From an uncultured Lachnospiraceae bacterium (GTDB taxonomy: Bacteria; Bacillota; Clostridia; Lachnospirales; Lachnospiraceae), in contig CANQEL010000015.1 in assembly GCA_947594855.1 (NCBI GenBank), forward strand, positions 1 through 55,438: a stretch of 55,438 nt of DNA. The letters are read 5' to 3'. Position numbers and translations under genes: made by a program. Shown piece by piece: positions 27,196-35,103 of this stretch. How positions within the stretch are numbered: position 1 is the first letter of the stretch; every line of letters begins with the position of its first letter. Under the pieces are notes generated by a model. The model was not told the DNA's origin and did not search any database. It saw only the letters and a list, made by a program, of their open reading frames with translations.

Positions 27196-28120
27196 TTTTT
27201 TCCTCCTTTTGCCTCCGCAGATTATCAGCTATCTCACTAAGCTTTCTTAATCTGTGATTGACTCCCGATTTGCCAAGAGGCGGATGAAGCATTTCCCCCA
27301 ATTCTTTTAATGATACATCCGCATACATGGTACGCATCCGGGCAACTTCCTGAAGATGTTCAGGAAGATTTTCGAAATTCATATTATCCCTGATATACAT
27401 TATATCCTGTATCTGCCTGTGAGCCGCCCCAGTAGTCTTACTTATATTTGCAGCCTCACAATTCACCTTTCTGTTTACAGAATTACGCATCTCCTTATAT
27501 ATCCTGATATTTTCAAAGCTCATAAGTGCAACATGAGCTTCCATTACGCTTAATATATCTGCAATCTGCGCTCCCTCCTTAATATATACCACATAATTTT
27601 TTTTACGCATGGTATACCTGCATCCGATATTAAACGCATTTAAAATATCTTTAAGCCTTTCAGCTTTTTTTTCATCCTCCGCCGCTATTTCAAAATGATA
27701 CGATTTGGCAGGGTCGGTAATTGAACCTGCTGCCATAAACGCTCCTCTTATAAACGCCCTCTTACAACATGTATTCTGTACCACAAGTCCGCTTACTATG
27801 TTATGTTCATCAAGCTTAACTGCCTGCAGTATATATTTTACCATATCATTATCAATAACAGCTACCTGATAGTATGTATTGTTATGGTTTCTTCTAACCA
27901 TAACTTCCGCTTTAACTTTAAATGTTTTCTCTAATAAAATAAAGTATTTAGCCGCTACTGTCAAGTTTTCCGTACCAACAGTAATGTAGCTGCCATAATT
28001 CCCTGAATACCTGTATCTGCCGCAAAAAGAGATTATTGCCGCAATCTCGGCTATTCTGCAATGCCTTGCCGGGCTTATCTGTTTTAATAATTCATCCTTT
28101 ACCTGTCTTGAAAATGACAT
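27164..28120 (-). CDS. whiA: WhiA DNA-binding protein
   Basis: The 318-residue product has the WhiA layout: an N-terminal LAGLIDADG-like fold (segments RGAFMAAGSITDP and YHFEIAA) and a C-terminal helix-turn-helix (VSLKELGEMLHPPLGKSGVN). WhiA influences division and sporulation-related genes in Gram-positives. It starts 13 bases after the MurB-RapZ gene (GGGAGCAGGG upstream) and its last 32 bases overlap crh. Confidence 0.94.
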   Translation of the reverse strand: MSFSRQVKDELLKQISPARHCRIAEIAAIISFCGRYRYSGNYGSYITVGTENLTVAAKYFILLEKTFKVKAEVMVRRNHNNTYYQVAVIDNDMVKYILQAVKLDEHNIVSGLVVQNTCCKRAFIRGAFMAAGSITDPAKSYHFEIAAEDEKKAERLKDILNAFNIGCRYTMRKKNYVVYIKEGAQIADILSVMEAHVALMSFENIRIYKEMRNSVNRKVNCEAANISKTTGAAHRQIQDIMYIRDNMNFENLPEHLQEVARMRTMYADVSLKELGEMLHPPLGKSGVNHRLRKLSEIADNLRRQKEEKNDIKNNQCKH

Positions 28121-28133
28121 ACCCTGCTCCCAA

Positions 28134-29402
28134 CTACTTATCTATATCTCTATGTTTTAAATTTACAGTATATTCCTCTGCCAAAAGACATTCCCTTAAA
28201 GCTCTTGCAATCGTTACTGAACGGTGTCTTCCGCCTGTACAGCCTATTCCGACCAACGGCATTTTTTTCTCTTTTTTGGCATATTCCAAAATATCTTCTT
28301 TAATTTTTTTTATATATTTTACCGCTTCTTCTGATGACATCACATAATTATATACATCATCATCATTCCCTGTTTTATCCCTAAGCTCATCCACATAATA
28401 AGGATTAGGCAGGAACCTCACATCAATTATCATATCGCATACGGGCGGTTTTCCGTACTTATACCCGAATGTGAGAATATTTAATATATTTTCTTTCGTT
28501 TTACCGACAATCTTTACTTCTGTTTCAAGTTTAACCCCTGTATTCCTATATACCGTATCCTGAACATGGGCAATTACGTCGAGAATGTCTTTTGCCGTCG
28601 CATCTTTTACATTTATTACGAATCCCGCATGTTTCTCAGACACCATTGCCCCGCCTGACTTAAATCCTTTCAGGCCGCACTGTTCAATAAGCTGTCCGGC
28701 AAAATATCCCTCCGGCCTTTTAAACGTGCTTCCGGCGCTTGCATATGAAAGCGGCTGTTTTTCCCTTCTGCGGTTATTATAATCACTCATTTTTGTCTTT
28801 ATTTCTTCTTTATTTCCCGCATTTAACTTAAAACACGCAGAACATACAATATAATCTTTTTTCTGTATTATACTGCTTCTGTAACCAAGTTCAAGCTCCT
28901 GCGCCGTAAGCCTTAATATACTGCCATTAGAATCGCACACATCGGCATATACTATGACATCCTTTATTTCTCCGCCATAAGCCCCTGCATTCATTACGAC
29001 CGCTCCGCCTACGCTTCCCGGTATTCCTGATGCAAATTCAAGTCCTGAAAAACCTGCTGATGCGGCATATCCTGAAAGTGACGGAAGAGACGCTCCTGCT
29101 CCCACAGTGATAATATCATCGTTTAACGTCATATCCGCCATATCTGCGCCTATGTGTATTATAAGTCCGTCATAACCGTCATCAGTAAACAGTACATTGC
29201 TTCCATTGCCAAGTACGTAATAATCAATGTCCTTACTCCTGCACATCTTTACTATTTCAGAAAGAGATTCCGCATCATATGGTTCCACAAGACATGCGGC
29301 TTTTCCCCCGGCCTTAAATGTGGTATATTCTTTCATGCTTACATTGGTTTTAATATTAAGTTTAAGATTAAGCCTTTTAAGTTCATCACATATATAATCC
29401 AT
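28134..29402 (-). CDS. murB: MurB fused to the C-terminal domain of RapZ
   Basis: Residues 1-300 are a full MurB, the FAD enzyme that makes UDP-MurNAc: FKAGGKA, LGNGSNVLF, SGIPGSVGGAV, SAGSTFKRP and the terminal LETEVKIVG with its catalytic Glu. The frame continues in phase into residues 306-420, which match only the RapZ/YvcJ C-terminal domain: NILTFGYKYGKPP, DVRFLPNPYYVDELR, GIGCTGGRHRSVTIA and a terminal KHRD. The RapZ N-terminal P-loop kinase domain is absent. In Escherichia coli this C-terminal domain binds glucosamine 6-phosphate and small RNAs. Separate murB and rapZ genes are the usual arrangement. Starts 16 bases after the ROK gene. Confidence 0.9.
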   Translation of the reverse strand: MDYICDELKRLNLKLNIKTNVSMKEYTTFKAGGKAACLVEPYDAESLSEIVKMCRSKDIDYYVLGNGSNVLFTDDGYDGLIIHIGADMADMTLNDDIITVGAGASLPSLSGYAASAGFSGLEFASGIPGSVGGAVVMNAGAYGGEIKDVIVYADVCDSNGSILRLTAQELELGYRSSIIQKKDYIVCSACFKLNAGNKEEIKTKMSDYNNRRREKQPLSYASAGSTFKRPEGYFAGQLIEQCGLKGFKSGGAMVSEKHAGFVINVKDATAKDILDVIAHVQDTVYRNTGVKLETEVKIVGKTKENILNILTFGYKYGKPPVCDMIIDVRFLPNPYYVDELRDKTGNDDDVYNYVMSSEEAVKYIKKIKEDILEYAKKEKKMPLVGIGCTGGRHRSVTIARALRECLLAEEYTVNLKHRDIDK

Positions 29403-29418
29403 ATAAGATCACCTGCAA

Positions 29419-30360
29419 TCATGCATTATCCATAACCATTTTAATACAGCCGTAAAAGCCTGCATCATTTCCAAGCATGGCTATTCTGAATTTCTTATTC
29501 TTTAATGTATTCATGGAATACATATTATAATACTTCTCAATTTTTTTAATCAGGAATTCTCCTGCTGCCGACACTCCGCCGCCTATAACAAATACCTCCG
29601 GGTCCGTTACGCACGCTACATTTGAAAGAGCCATGCCAAGATATTCCATTGCTTTATCAACTGCCTTATCTGCAGCTTTATCACCTGCTTTTGCCCTGTC
29701 AATTACAATTTTTGCATCCAACTCTTCACTATCAGGCACATTCATTATATTTTTCGCAATTCTTACAATCCCTGTCGCCGAAGCATACTGCTCAAGACAT
29801 CCCCTGCTCTTACAGTTACAAAACTCGGTTTCGTCAGGATTAACAGTCATATGACCTATTTCGCCTGCTGCGCCCACACTTCCTGCATGGATTTTTCCAT
29901 CTATAATTACTCCGCCGCCCACTCCGGTTCCAAGAGTAATCATAATAAGATTGCTAAATCCCTGTCCGCCGCCTTTCCACATTTCTCCAAGGGCAGATAC
30001 ATTTGCATCGTTTCCGACTGTAATTAATGGTATGCCTGATATATTTCTGAACTCCCTGCACACATCTACCGACTTCCAGCCGAGATTCACACATTCATGA
30101 ACCACTCCGTCAAAATCTACCGGTCCCGGAACTCCTATCCCGACTCCGGCTATACTTTGGCAGTTTATATTTTTATCCGCGCACACTTTCTTTAAAGAAA
30201 CTGCTATATCATTAAGTATATGGCTTCCATCGTCGCTTATATCGGTAGGTATTTCCCATTTTTCTGCAAGTTTTTCACTATCAGGCCCTTTTTCATACAA
30301 TCCAAGCTTAACGCTCGTTCCACCGACATCTGCGCCGGCATAATATAATATATCTTCCAT
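29419..30360 (-). CDS. ROK family glucokinase
   Basis: The 313-residue sugar kinase has the phosphate loop DVGGTSVKLGLY, the catalytic NDANVSALGE, GTGVGGGVI and the ROK zinc motif FCNCKSRGCLEQYAS. It probably phosphorylates glucose in the cytoplasm. It begins two bases after hprK ends, so translation is coupled. Substrate choice between glucose and other hexoses cannot be fixed from sequence. Confidence 0.88.
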   Translation of the reverse strand: MEDILYYAGADVGGTSVKLGLYEKGPDSEKLAEKWEIPTDISDDGSHILNDIAVSLKKVCADKNINCQSIAGVGIGVPGPVDFDGVVHECVNLGWKSVDVCREFRNISGIPLITVGNDANVSALGEMWKGGGQGFSNLIMITLGTGVGGGVIIDGKIHAGSVGAAGEIGHMTVNPDETEFCNCKSRGCLEQYASATGIVRIAKNIMNVPDSEELDAKIVIDRAKAGDKAADKAVDKAMEYLGMALSNVACVTDPEVFVIGGGVSAAGEFLIKKIEKYYNMYSMNTLKNKKFRIAMLGNDAGFYGCIKMVMDNA

Positions 30361-30362
30361 TA

Positions 30363-31298
30363 TCAGTCTTCCCTGTTTGTATTCATCATATTATCCATTA
30401 CCCTGTTATACATTTCCTTGGCAGCATTGTAGCCCATCTGTTTCTGCCTGAAGTTAACTGCCGCCGCCTCACATATAATTGCAACATTACGGCCCGGCCT
30501 TATAGGTATTGAATGGCACACCACCTTATTGCCAAGGAATTCCGTATACTGCTCCTCAAGTCCCATTCTGTCATAATCTGAATTCTTATTCCACTCCTCA
30601 AGTTTTATAACAAGATCAATTGAACATCTGTCCTTAACGCCTTCAACACCAAACAGTGCTTTTGCATCTACTATTCCTATTCCCCTTAACTCAATAAAAT
30701 GTCTTGTAATGTCAGGCGCAGTACCCATGAGAAGTTCATCACTTTCTTTGATTATCTCTACAACATCATCCGATACAAGTCTGTGCCCCCTGTGGATAAG
30801 TTCAAGCGCAACTTCACTCTTACCTATTCCGCTTTCACCCATTATCAGTACGCCTTCACCATATATATCTACAAGCACTCCGTGGATAGACATTCTGGGA
30901 GCAAGTTCAACCCGAAGCCACCTTATTACTTCTGCCATAAATGCCGAAGTCGTTTCCTGTGTCCTGAGTACCGGCACGCCCATCTGATATCCGAGTTTTA
31001 TAATATCATCCGACACGCTCATCCCGCGGCAGTATATGATACATGGCACCCCATGGTCCATAAGATTCTTAATTGTCTCAGCTCCATGGTCATCTGTAGT
31101 CTGCTCCATATAAGTGTGCTCAACATGCCCTATAATCTGTATCCTGTGATTATCAAAATGTTCAAAAAAACCTGCGAGCTGAAGAGCCGGCCTGTTAAGG
31201 TCATATTGTATTATTCTTATTTTATCGCAATTAATATTGGTAGTAAGATTCTCAAGTTTCATCTTTGTAATTAATTTACTTAATTTTACCGAATTCAT
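30363..31298 (-). CDS. hprK: HPr kinase/phosphorylase
   Basis: The 311-residue HprK has the P-loop GESGIGKSEVALEL and the family signature around RGIGIVDAKALFGV. It phosphorylates and dephosphorylates Ser46 of HPr/Crh in response to glycolytic state. ATG 31298 has GAGGAGG seven bases upstream; the open frame starts slightly earlier at a TTG inside that site. It is first of hprK, ROK kinase, murB-rapZ, whiA, crh, placing enzyme and Crh substrate in one operon. Confidence 0.95.
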   Translation of the reverse strand: MNSVKLSKLITKMKLENLTTNINCDKIRIIQYDLNRPALQLAGFFEHFDNHRIQIIGHVEHTYMEQTTDDHGAETIKNLMDHGVPCIIYCRGMSVSDDIIKLGYQMGVPVLRTQETTSAFMAEVIRWLRVELAPRMSIHGVLVDIYGEGVLIMGESGIGKSEVALELIHRGHRLVSDDVVEIIKESDELLMGTAPDITRHFIELRGIGIVDAKALFGVEGVKDRCSIDLVIKLEEWNKNSDYDRMGLEEQYTEFLGNKVVCHSIPIRPGRNVAIICEAAAVNFRQKQMGYNAAKEMYNRVMDNMMNTNRED

Positions 31299-31342
31299 AA
31301 AATACCTCCTCAAAAAAACTAACCGTTGTCTGTTTAATTTTC

Positions 31343-31371
31343 ATAATAGCACACGCCACGCACCTTGACAA
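31343..31371 (-). promoter_or_regulatory. Promoter of the hprK operon
   Basis: On the minus strand TTGTCA and TATTAT are 17 bases apart. The -35 shares five bases with the -35 of the divergent promoter at 31365. Confidence 0.65.
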
Positions 31372-31393
31372 ATACTTTCATAAATTATACAGT
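31365..31393 (+). promoter_or_regulatory. Promoter of the Mrp-type ATPase gene
   Basis: TTGACA is followed after 17 bases by TACAGT, or after 15 by TATACA. It overlaps the hprK promoter back to back. Confidence 0.55.
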
Positions 31394-31426
31394 TATAAAT
31401 ATGTTTATATTTGCGGAGGTATTATC

Positions 31427-32254
31427 ATGAGTAGTGAATGTTCAAATGACTGTGCTTCGTGTTCTTCTGCATGCGATAGCAAAAATACTCCTAACAGCTT
31501 CCTTGTAGAACCCAACCCGAAAAGCAGTATCGGAAAAATCATCGGAGTTGTAAGCGGAAAGGGAGGAGTAGGCAAATCACTTGTCACCGAACTTCTTGCA
31601 GCAGGATATCAGAGACGCGGACACAAAACGGCAATACTTGACGCAGACATTACCGGTCCCTCTATCCCAAAAGCGTTTGGCATAGATAAAAAAGCTGTCG
31701 GAAATGAAGACGGAATCCTTCCGGTAACTACTAAGACAGGCATTGACATAATGTCAATTAACCTTCTTTTAGAAAATACAAATGATCCTGTAATATGGCG
31801 CGGTCCCGTAATTGCAGGAGCGGTTAAACAATTTTATACAGATGTTATATGGTCTGACATTGATACTATGTTCGTGGATATGCCGCCAGGAACAGGCGAC
31901 GTACCTCTTACTGTTTTCCAGTCGCTTCCCGTCAATGCAATAATTATTGTAACCTCACCCCAGGAAGTTGTTTCAATGATAGTTGAAAAAGCGGTAGGCA
32001 TGGCAAAAATGATGAATATACCTATACTTGGCATTATTGAAAATATGAGCTACGTACTATGTCCGGACTGTAACAGGCGCATTAACCTGTTTGGAGACAG
32101 CCACCTGTATGACGTTGCCTTAAAATGCGGCCTTTCAGTTCTTGGAAGCATACCTGTGGATTCCAGAATTTCACAGGCAGTTGACGCCGGCGAAATAGAA
32201 AACTTCGAGCAGGACTGGCTCACGCCTGCACTTGATATGATAGAGGCTATATAA
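31427..32254 (+). CDS. Mrp/NBP35-type Fe-S cluster carrier ATPase
   Basis: The 275-residue P-loop ATPase has a Cys-rich N terminus (Cys5, Cys9, Cys12, Cys16), a deviant Walker A GKGGVGKS, the VDMPPGTGDVPL segment and a C-terminal YVLCPDC motif that binds a bridging Fe-S cluster between two subunits. It is thought to carry Fe-S clusters to apo-proteins, useful in a cell with many radical SAM enzymes. GCGGAGG precedes the ATG. thiN follows. Confidence 0.9.
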   Translation: MSSECSNDCASCSSACDSKNTPNSFLVEPNPKSSIGKIIGVVSGKGGVGKSLVTELLAAGYQRRGHKTAILDADITGPSIPKAFGIDKKAVGNEDGILPVTTKTGIDIMSINLLLENTNDPVIWRGPVIAGAVKQFYTDVIWSDIDTMFVDMPPGTGDVPLTVFQSLPVNAIIIVTSPQEVVSMIVEKAVGMAKMMNIPILGIIENMSYVLCPDCNRRINLFGDSHLYDVALKCGLSVLGSIPVDSRISQAVDAGEIENFEQDWLTPALDMIEAI

Positions 32255-32280
32255 GCCGTATCAATACGGAGGATATGAAT

Positions 32281-32964
32281 ATGGGAATATGCTATTTATA
32301 CGGCGCAGGCACTTATTATTCAGATAATACGGAAGTACCTGCAGATAAAGATTATGTAATTGCCGTTGACGGCGGGTATAATTTTCTTAAAAAGCACAAC
32401 ATTGTACCCGACCTTATTATTGGCGATTTTGATTCCATAGAAAAAGGAAACGACGGAAACATTCTTTCAGCCGCAGATATTCCCATAATTTCTTTTCCCC
32501 CTGAAAAAGATTACACCGACATGTATCTTGCCGCTGAAGAAGGAATCCGCGCAGGATATACTGATTTTGCCATATATGGCGGCTGTGGAGGGCGCATAGA
32601 CCATACCATGTCCAATATATCCCTTCTGGCGCATCTTGCATCCATGAACTGCAGGGCATTTCTTATTGCCGACGGTTATATAATAACGGCTGTAAAAGAT
32701 TCTTCATTTTCACTTTCTGCAGAAGGCATGCTTAACCCTGCGCTGAATCTGAAAGCAAAAAAAAACGGTTATATATCCGTACTCTCACACAGCGATATTT
32801 CAGAAGGCGTAACTATATCCGGTCTTAAATACGAAGCAGATGACATAACTCTTACAAATACAATGGTACTTGGTACAAGCAACGAATTCTGCGGCCGTGA
32901 TGCCTTTATAAGCGTCAGCCGCGGCACCCTGCTTATTTTATGCGAAGGCGGCGCAGTCCTGTAA
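32281..32964 (+). CDS. thiN: Thiamine pyrophosphokinase
   Basis: The 227-residue enzyme transfers pyrophosphate from ATP to thiamine. Motifs: AVDGGYNFLKK, PDLIIGDFDSI, FPPEKDYTDMYLA and GGCGGRIDHTMSNI. The ATG at 32281 has GGAGG eight bases upstream; the ATG at 32275 is too close to it. It follows the Mrp-type gene by 26 bases and ends three bases before the convergent repeat-protein gene. Confidence 0.92.
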   Translation: MGICYLYGAGTYYSDNTEVPADKDYVIAVDGGYNFLKKHNIVPDLIIGDFDSIEKGNDGNILSAADIPIISFPPEKDYTDMYLAAEEGIRAGYTDFAIYGGCGGRIDHTMSNISLLAHLASMNCRAFLIADGYIITAVKDSSFSLSAEGMLNPALNLKAKKNGYISVLSHSDISEGVTISGLKYEADDITLTNTMVLGTSNEFCGRDAFISVSRGTLLILCEGGAVL

Positions 32965-32967
32965 GAC

Positions 32968-33795
32968 TCAGACATTCCCTTCCCTGAATCTGTGTTTCCA
33001 TTCACGCAGTCTTCCCGCCGCAAATACAAGAGCCTCTTCTTCAGTTGAATACCTTCTCATTTTTTCGACTTCCGCATATTCATCAGTACTTCCTGCAAGT
33101 ACATATGCATCTGAAACCTGCTTTTTCAGTTTTTCTATGTATTCATCTGTAAGTCCAAGCGCCTCTACTTCCCTGTCAAATTCAGCAGCCTGATTATTAA
33201 TAAGCAGCGCAAGAAGATAATGCCTTAGTGATTCTTTGTTACCATTGCGGCTGTAGGCGTCTCTGAATCCCATCAGCGCTTCCCTGTATGCCCCCGTGTA
33301 AAAACACGCTATTGACCTGTTATGAAGTATATTACCATACTCCTCCGGCGTAAGCTTTAATGAATTGCCGCTTGTAAGTATTTTATCGTATTCCTTTCTT
33401 GCCTGTACATATCTGCCGTATTTCAGATTCATATCGGCTTTCTGCTTCTGCCTTCCGTGATACGGCAGATTCTCTATATCATTTATTATTGCAAGAAGTG
33501 ATTTTATCTCTGCCTCCGTATAATAATCACAGCTGCACATAATGCTTATTACTATATCTTTAAGGCTGCTGTTTATGGATATCATAGTTTCAAGCTTATT
33601 TGCAATAACAGTCATCCCGGCTTCATCCCTAAGCCATGAAACCAGTACCTCATCAAACATATCCGATGTAATTTCATATATATTATTATAAATATAGCAG
33701 CAGAGCTCTTCTATCGAATATACCTTTGTTCCTGACAACGGAAAAACAAACGGTTTATCTGCAGCCTTTCCTGCGCACAATATCAATTTTCCCAA
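32968..33795 (-). CDS. Helical-repeat protein of the DUF5716/DUF5717 cluster
   Basis: The 275-residue cytoplasmic protein has no recognised catalytic motif. Residues ~120-200 look like two or three TPR-type helix pairs (QKADMNLKYGRYVQARKEY, then HNRSIACFYTGAYREALMGF), followed by a charged C-terminal helical tail. TTG at 33795 is the likely start, eight bases after AAGGAGG; the GTG three codons earlier overlaps that site. It is the last of three genes after purA, about 30 bases behind the actin-fold gene, so it may be an adaptor for the other two proteins (inference). Confidence 0.72.
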   Translation of the reverse strand: MGKLILCAGKAADKPFVFPLSGTKVYSIEELCCYIYNNIYEITSDMFDEVLVSWLRDEAGMTVIANKLETMISINSSLKDIVISIMCSCDYYTEAEIKSLLAIINDIENLPYHGRQKQKADMNLKYGRYVQARKEYDKILTSGNSLKLTPEEYGNILHNRSIACFYTGAYREALMGFRDAYSRNGNKESLRHYLLALLINNQAAEFDREVEALGLTDEYIEKLKKQVSDAYVLAGSTDEYAEVEKMRRYSTEEEALVFAAGRLREWKHRFREGNV

Positions 33796-33825
33796 CTCTG
33801 CCACCTCCTTTTATCTCACCTTATC

Positions 33826-35085
33826 TTATATATTTATAATCCTCTCGCTTATCTTATGCGATGATTTCACCATATCGCCAAAACCATTATCCTTTATTGT
33901 GATTATACATTTATCAACACTTTGGAATCTTACCCTCAGACTGATTCTCGACATTCTTCCGGGTCTTTTTTCACCAATTACATCAATGGGTATAAAATGT
34001 TTTGCAACTTCCCTTGTCATTATATTAAGCACACTTATTTCAATCTCAGCTTCTTCATCCGGTATAATGTCTATAGTATTATCGACTTCGTACCATACTG
34101 AACCTGCCTTAGCCAGTATAATATCCTGAAATCCCGCATTTATATATACGCCTGCAGATACATGTGAAGCAATCATATCCTCGTCAATAAAGACAAAATC
34201 ATCCATTTTGCCAAGTCCAGCAAGTTTTCTGGCTGCATAACATGCGCCGCGCACATACAGATTACGTCCTTTAAATACCCTTCTTCCATTACACATTTTT
34301 TTCATTGACTCATCTGCCCAGTCACTGTCAAAGCCTTCGCCAATCATATATAATGCAGACAGAATCTGTCTGTGTATTGCATTTTGAACTACATTTTCAA
34401 ATATACCAGTTATACTATCCTTATATTTTTCATCATGAAGCATAGCAATGTTCAGGCTGTCCGAATAATCCTTTTCAGTTATTCCTGCTATATATGGGGT
34501 TCTGTGCCTGTCCACGCTTATCTGGTAATATTTAAAACCGCTGTAATCAAAATCAAACATTCCGACATCATTTACCCATAATTCACTATTATGGCTTAAT
34601 ACATAATACAGATAACTCTGCTTATGATTGAGTATAACTGTACTGTCACGTGTAATTCCCATTGCCTCCATTGCAAGATATATATATTCAGATATGTTTT
34701 TTCCAAGTTTCTCTATTGTAATGACTATCTTTTTTATTGATTTGCCGGGTTCATACTGCTTAAGCTTAAATAAAGTCTTTCTGAAAAAAGTCACAAACAA
34801 AAGCTCAGGCATTATTTCCTTTTCGTCTATATATATAGGGTTATTATCTGCCGCTCTGTTTACAAAATCATTTATAAGCCGGCATCTTCCTATATCATAA
34901 TAAGCAATAGCTTCCCTTCCGCACAGCCATTCTCCCGTATCCTTAAGTCCCATGACAGTCGGTATAAACATTTCATTTTCATCTTTTCCTACGCATACAG
35001 GCTCAAGCTTGTCCTCATCAAAATAACATATCTGGGAATACTTATCTCCCAAATCAAATCCAACTATCAGTGACTTTTCCTCCAT
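33826..35085 (-). CDS. Actin/Hsp70-fold protein (DUF5716-like)
   Basis: The 419-residue protein has the layout of the Hsp70/actin ATPase fold: phosphate-1-like VGFDLGDKYSQICYF at residue ~8, a second phosphate-like stretch NDVGMFDFDYSGFKYY near 195, adenosine-like YMIGEGFDSDWADES near 255, and VRGACYAARKLAG near 290. The last ~110 residues are predicted beta-rich, recalling a substrate-binding domain. Key residues are looser than in DnaK, so ATPase activity is not certain. Start ATG 35085 has AGAGGGTG upstream. It lies between a 1180-residue protein and a repeat protein in one operon. Confidence 0.75.
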   Translation of the reverse strand: MEEKSLIVGFDLGDKYSQICYFDEDKLEPVCVGKDENEMFIPTVMGLKDTGEWLCGREAIAYYDIGRCRLINDFVNRAADNNPIYIDEKEIMPELLFVTFFRKTLFKLKQYEPGKSIKKIVITIEKLGKNISEYIYLAMEAMGITRDSTVILNHKQSYLYYVLSHNSELWVNDVGMFDFDYSGFKYYQISVDRHRTPYIAGITEKDYSDSLNIAMLHDEKYKDSITGIFENVVQNAIHRQILSALYMIGEGFDSDWADESMKKMCNGRRVFKGRNLYVRGACYAARKLAGLGKMDDFVFIDEDMIASHVSAGVYINAGFQDIILAKAGSVWYEVDNTIDIIPDEEAEIEISVLNIMTREVAKHFIPIDVIGEKRPGRMSRISLRVRFQSVDKCIITIKDNGFGDMVKSSHKISERIINI

Positions 35086-35103
35086 CAAAATTCACCCTCT
35101 TCC

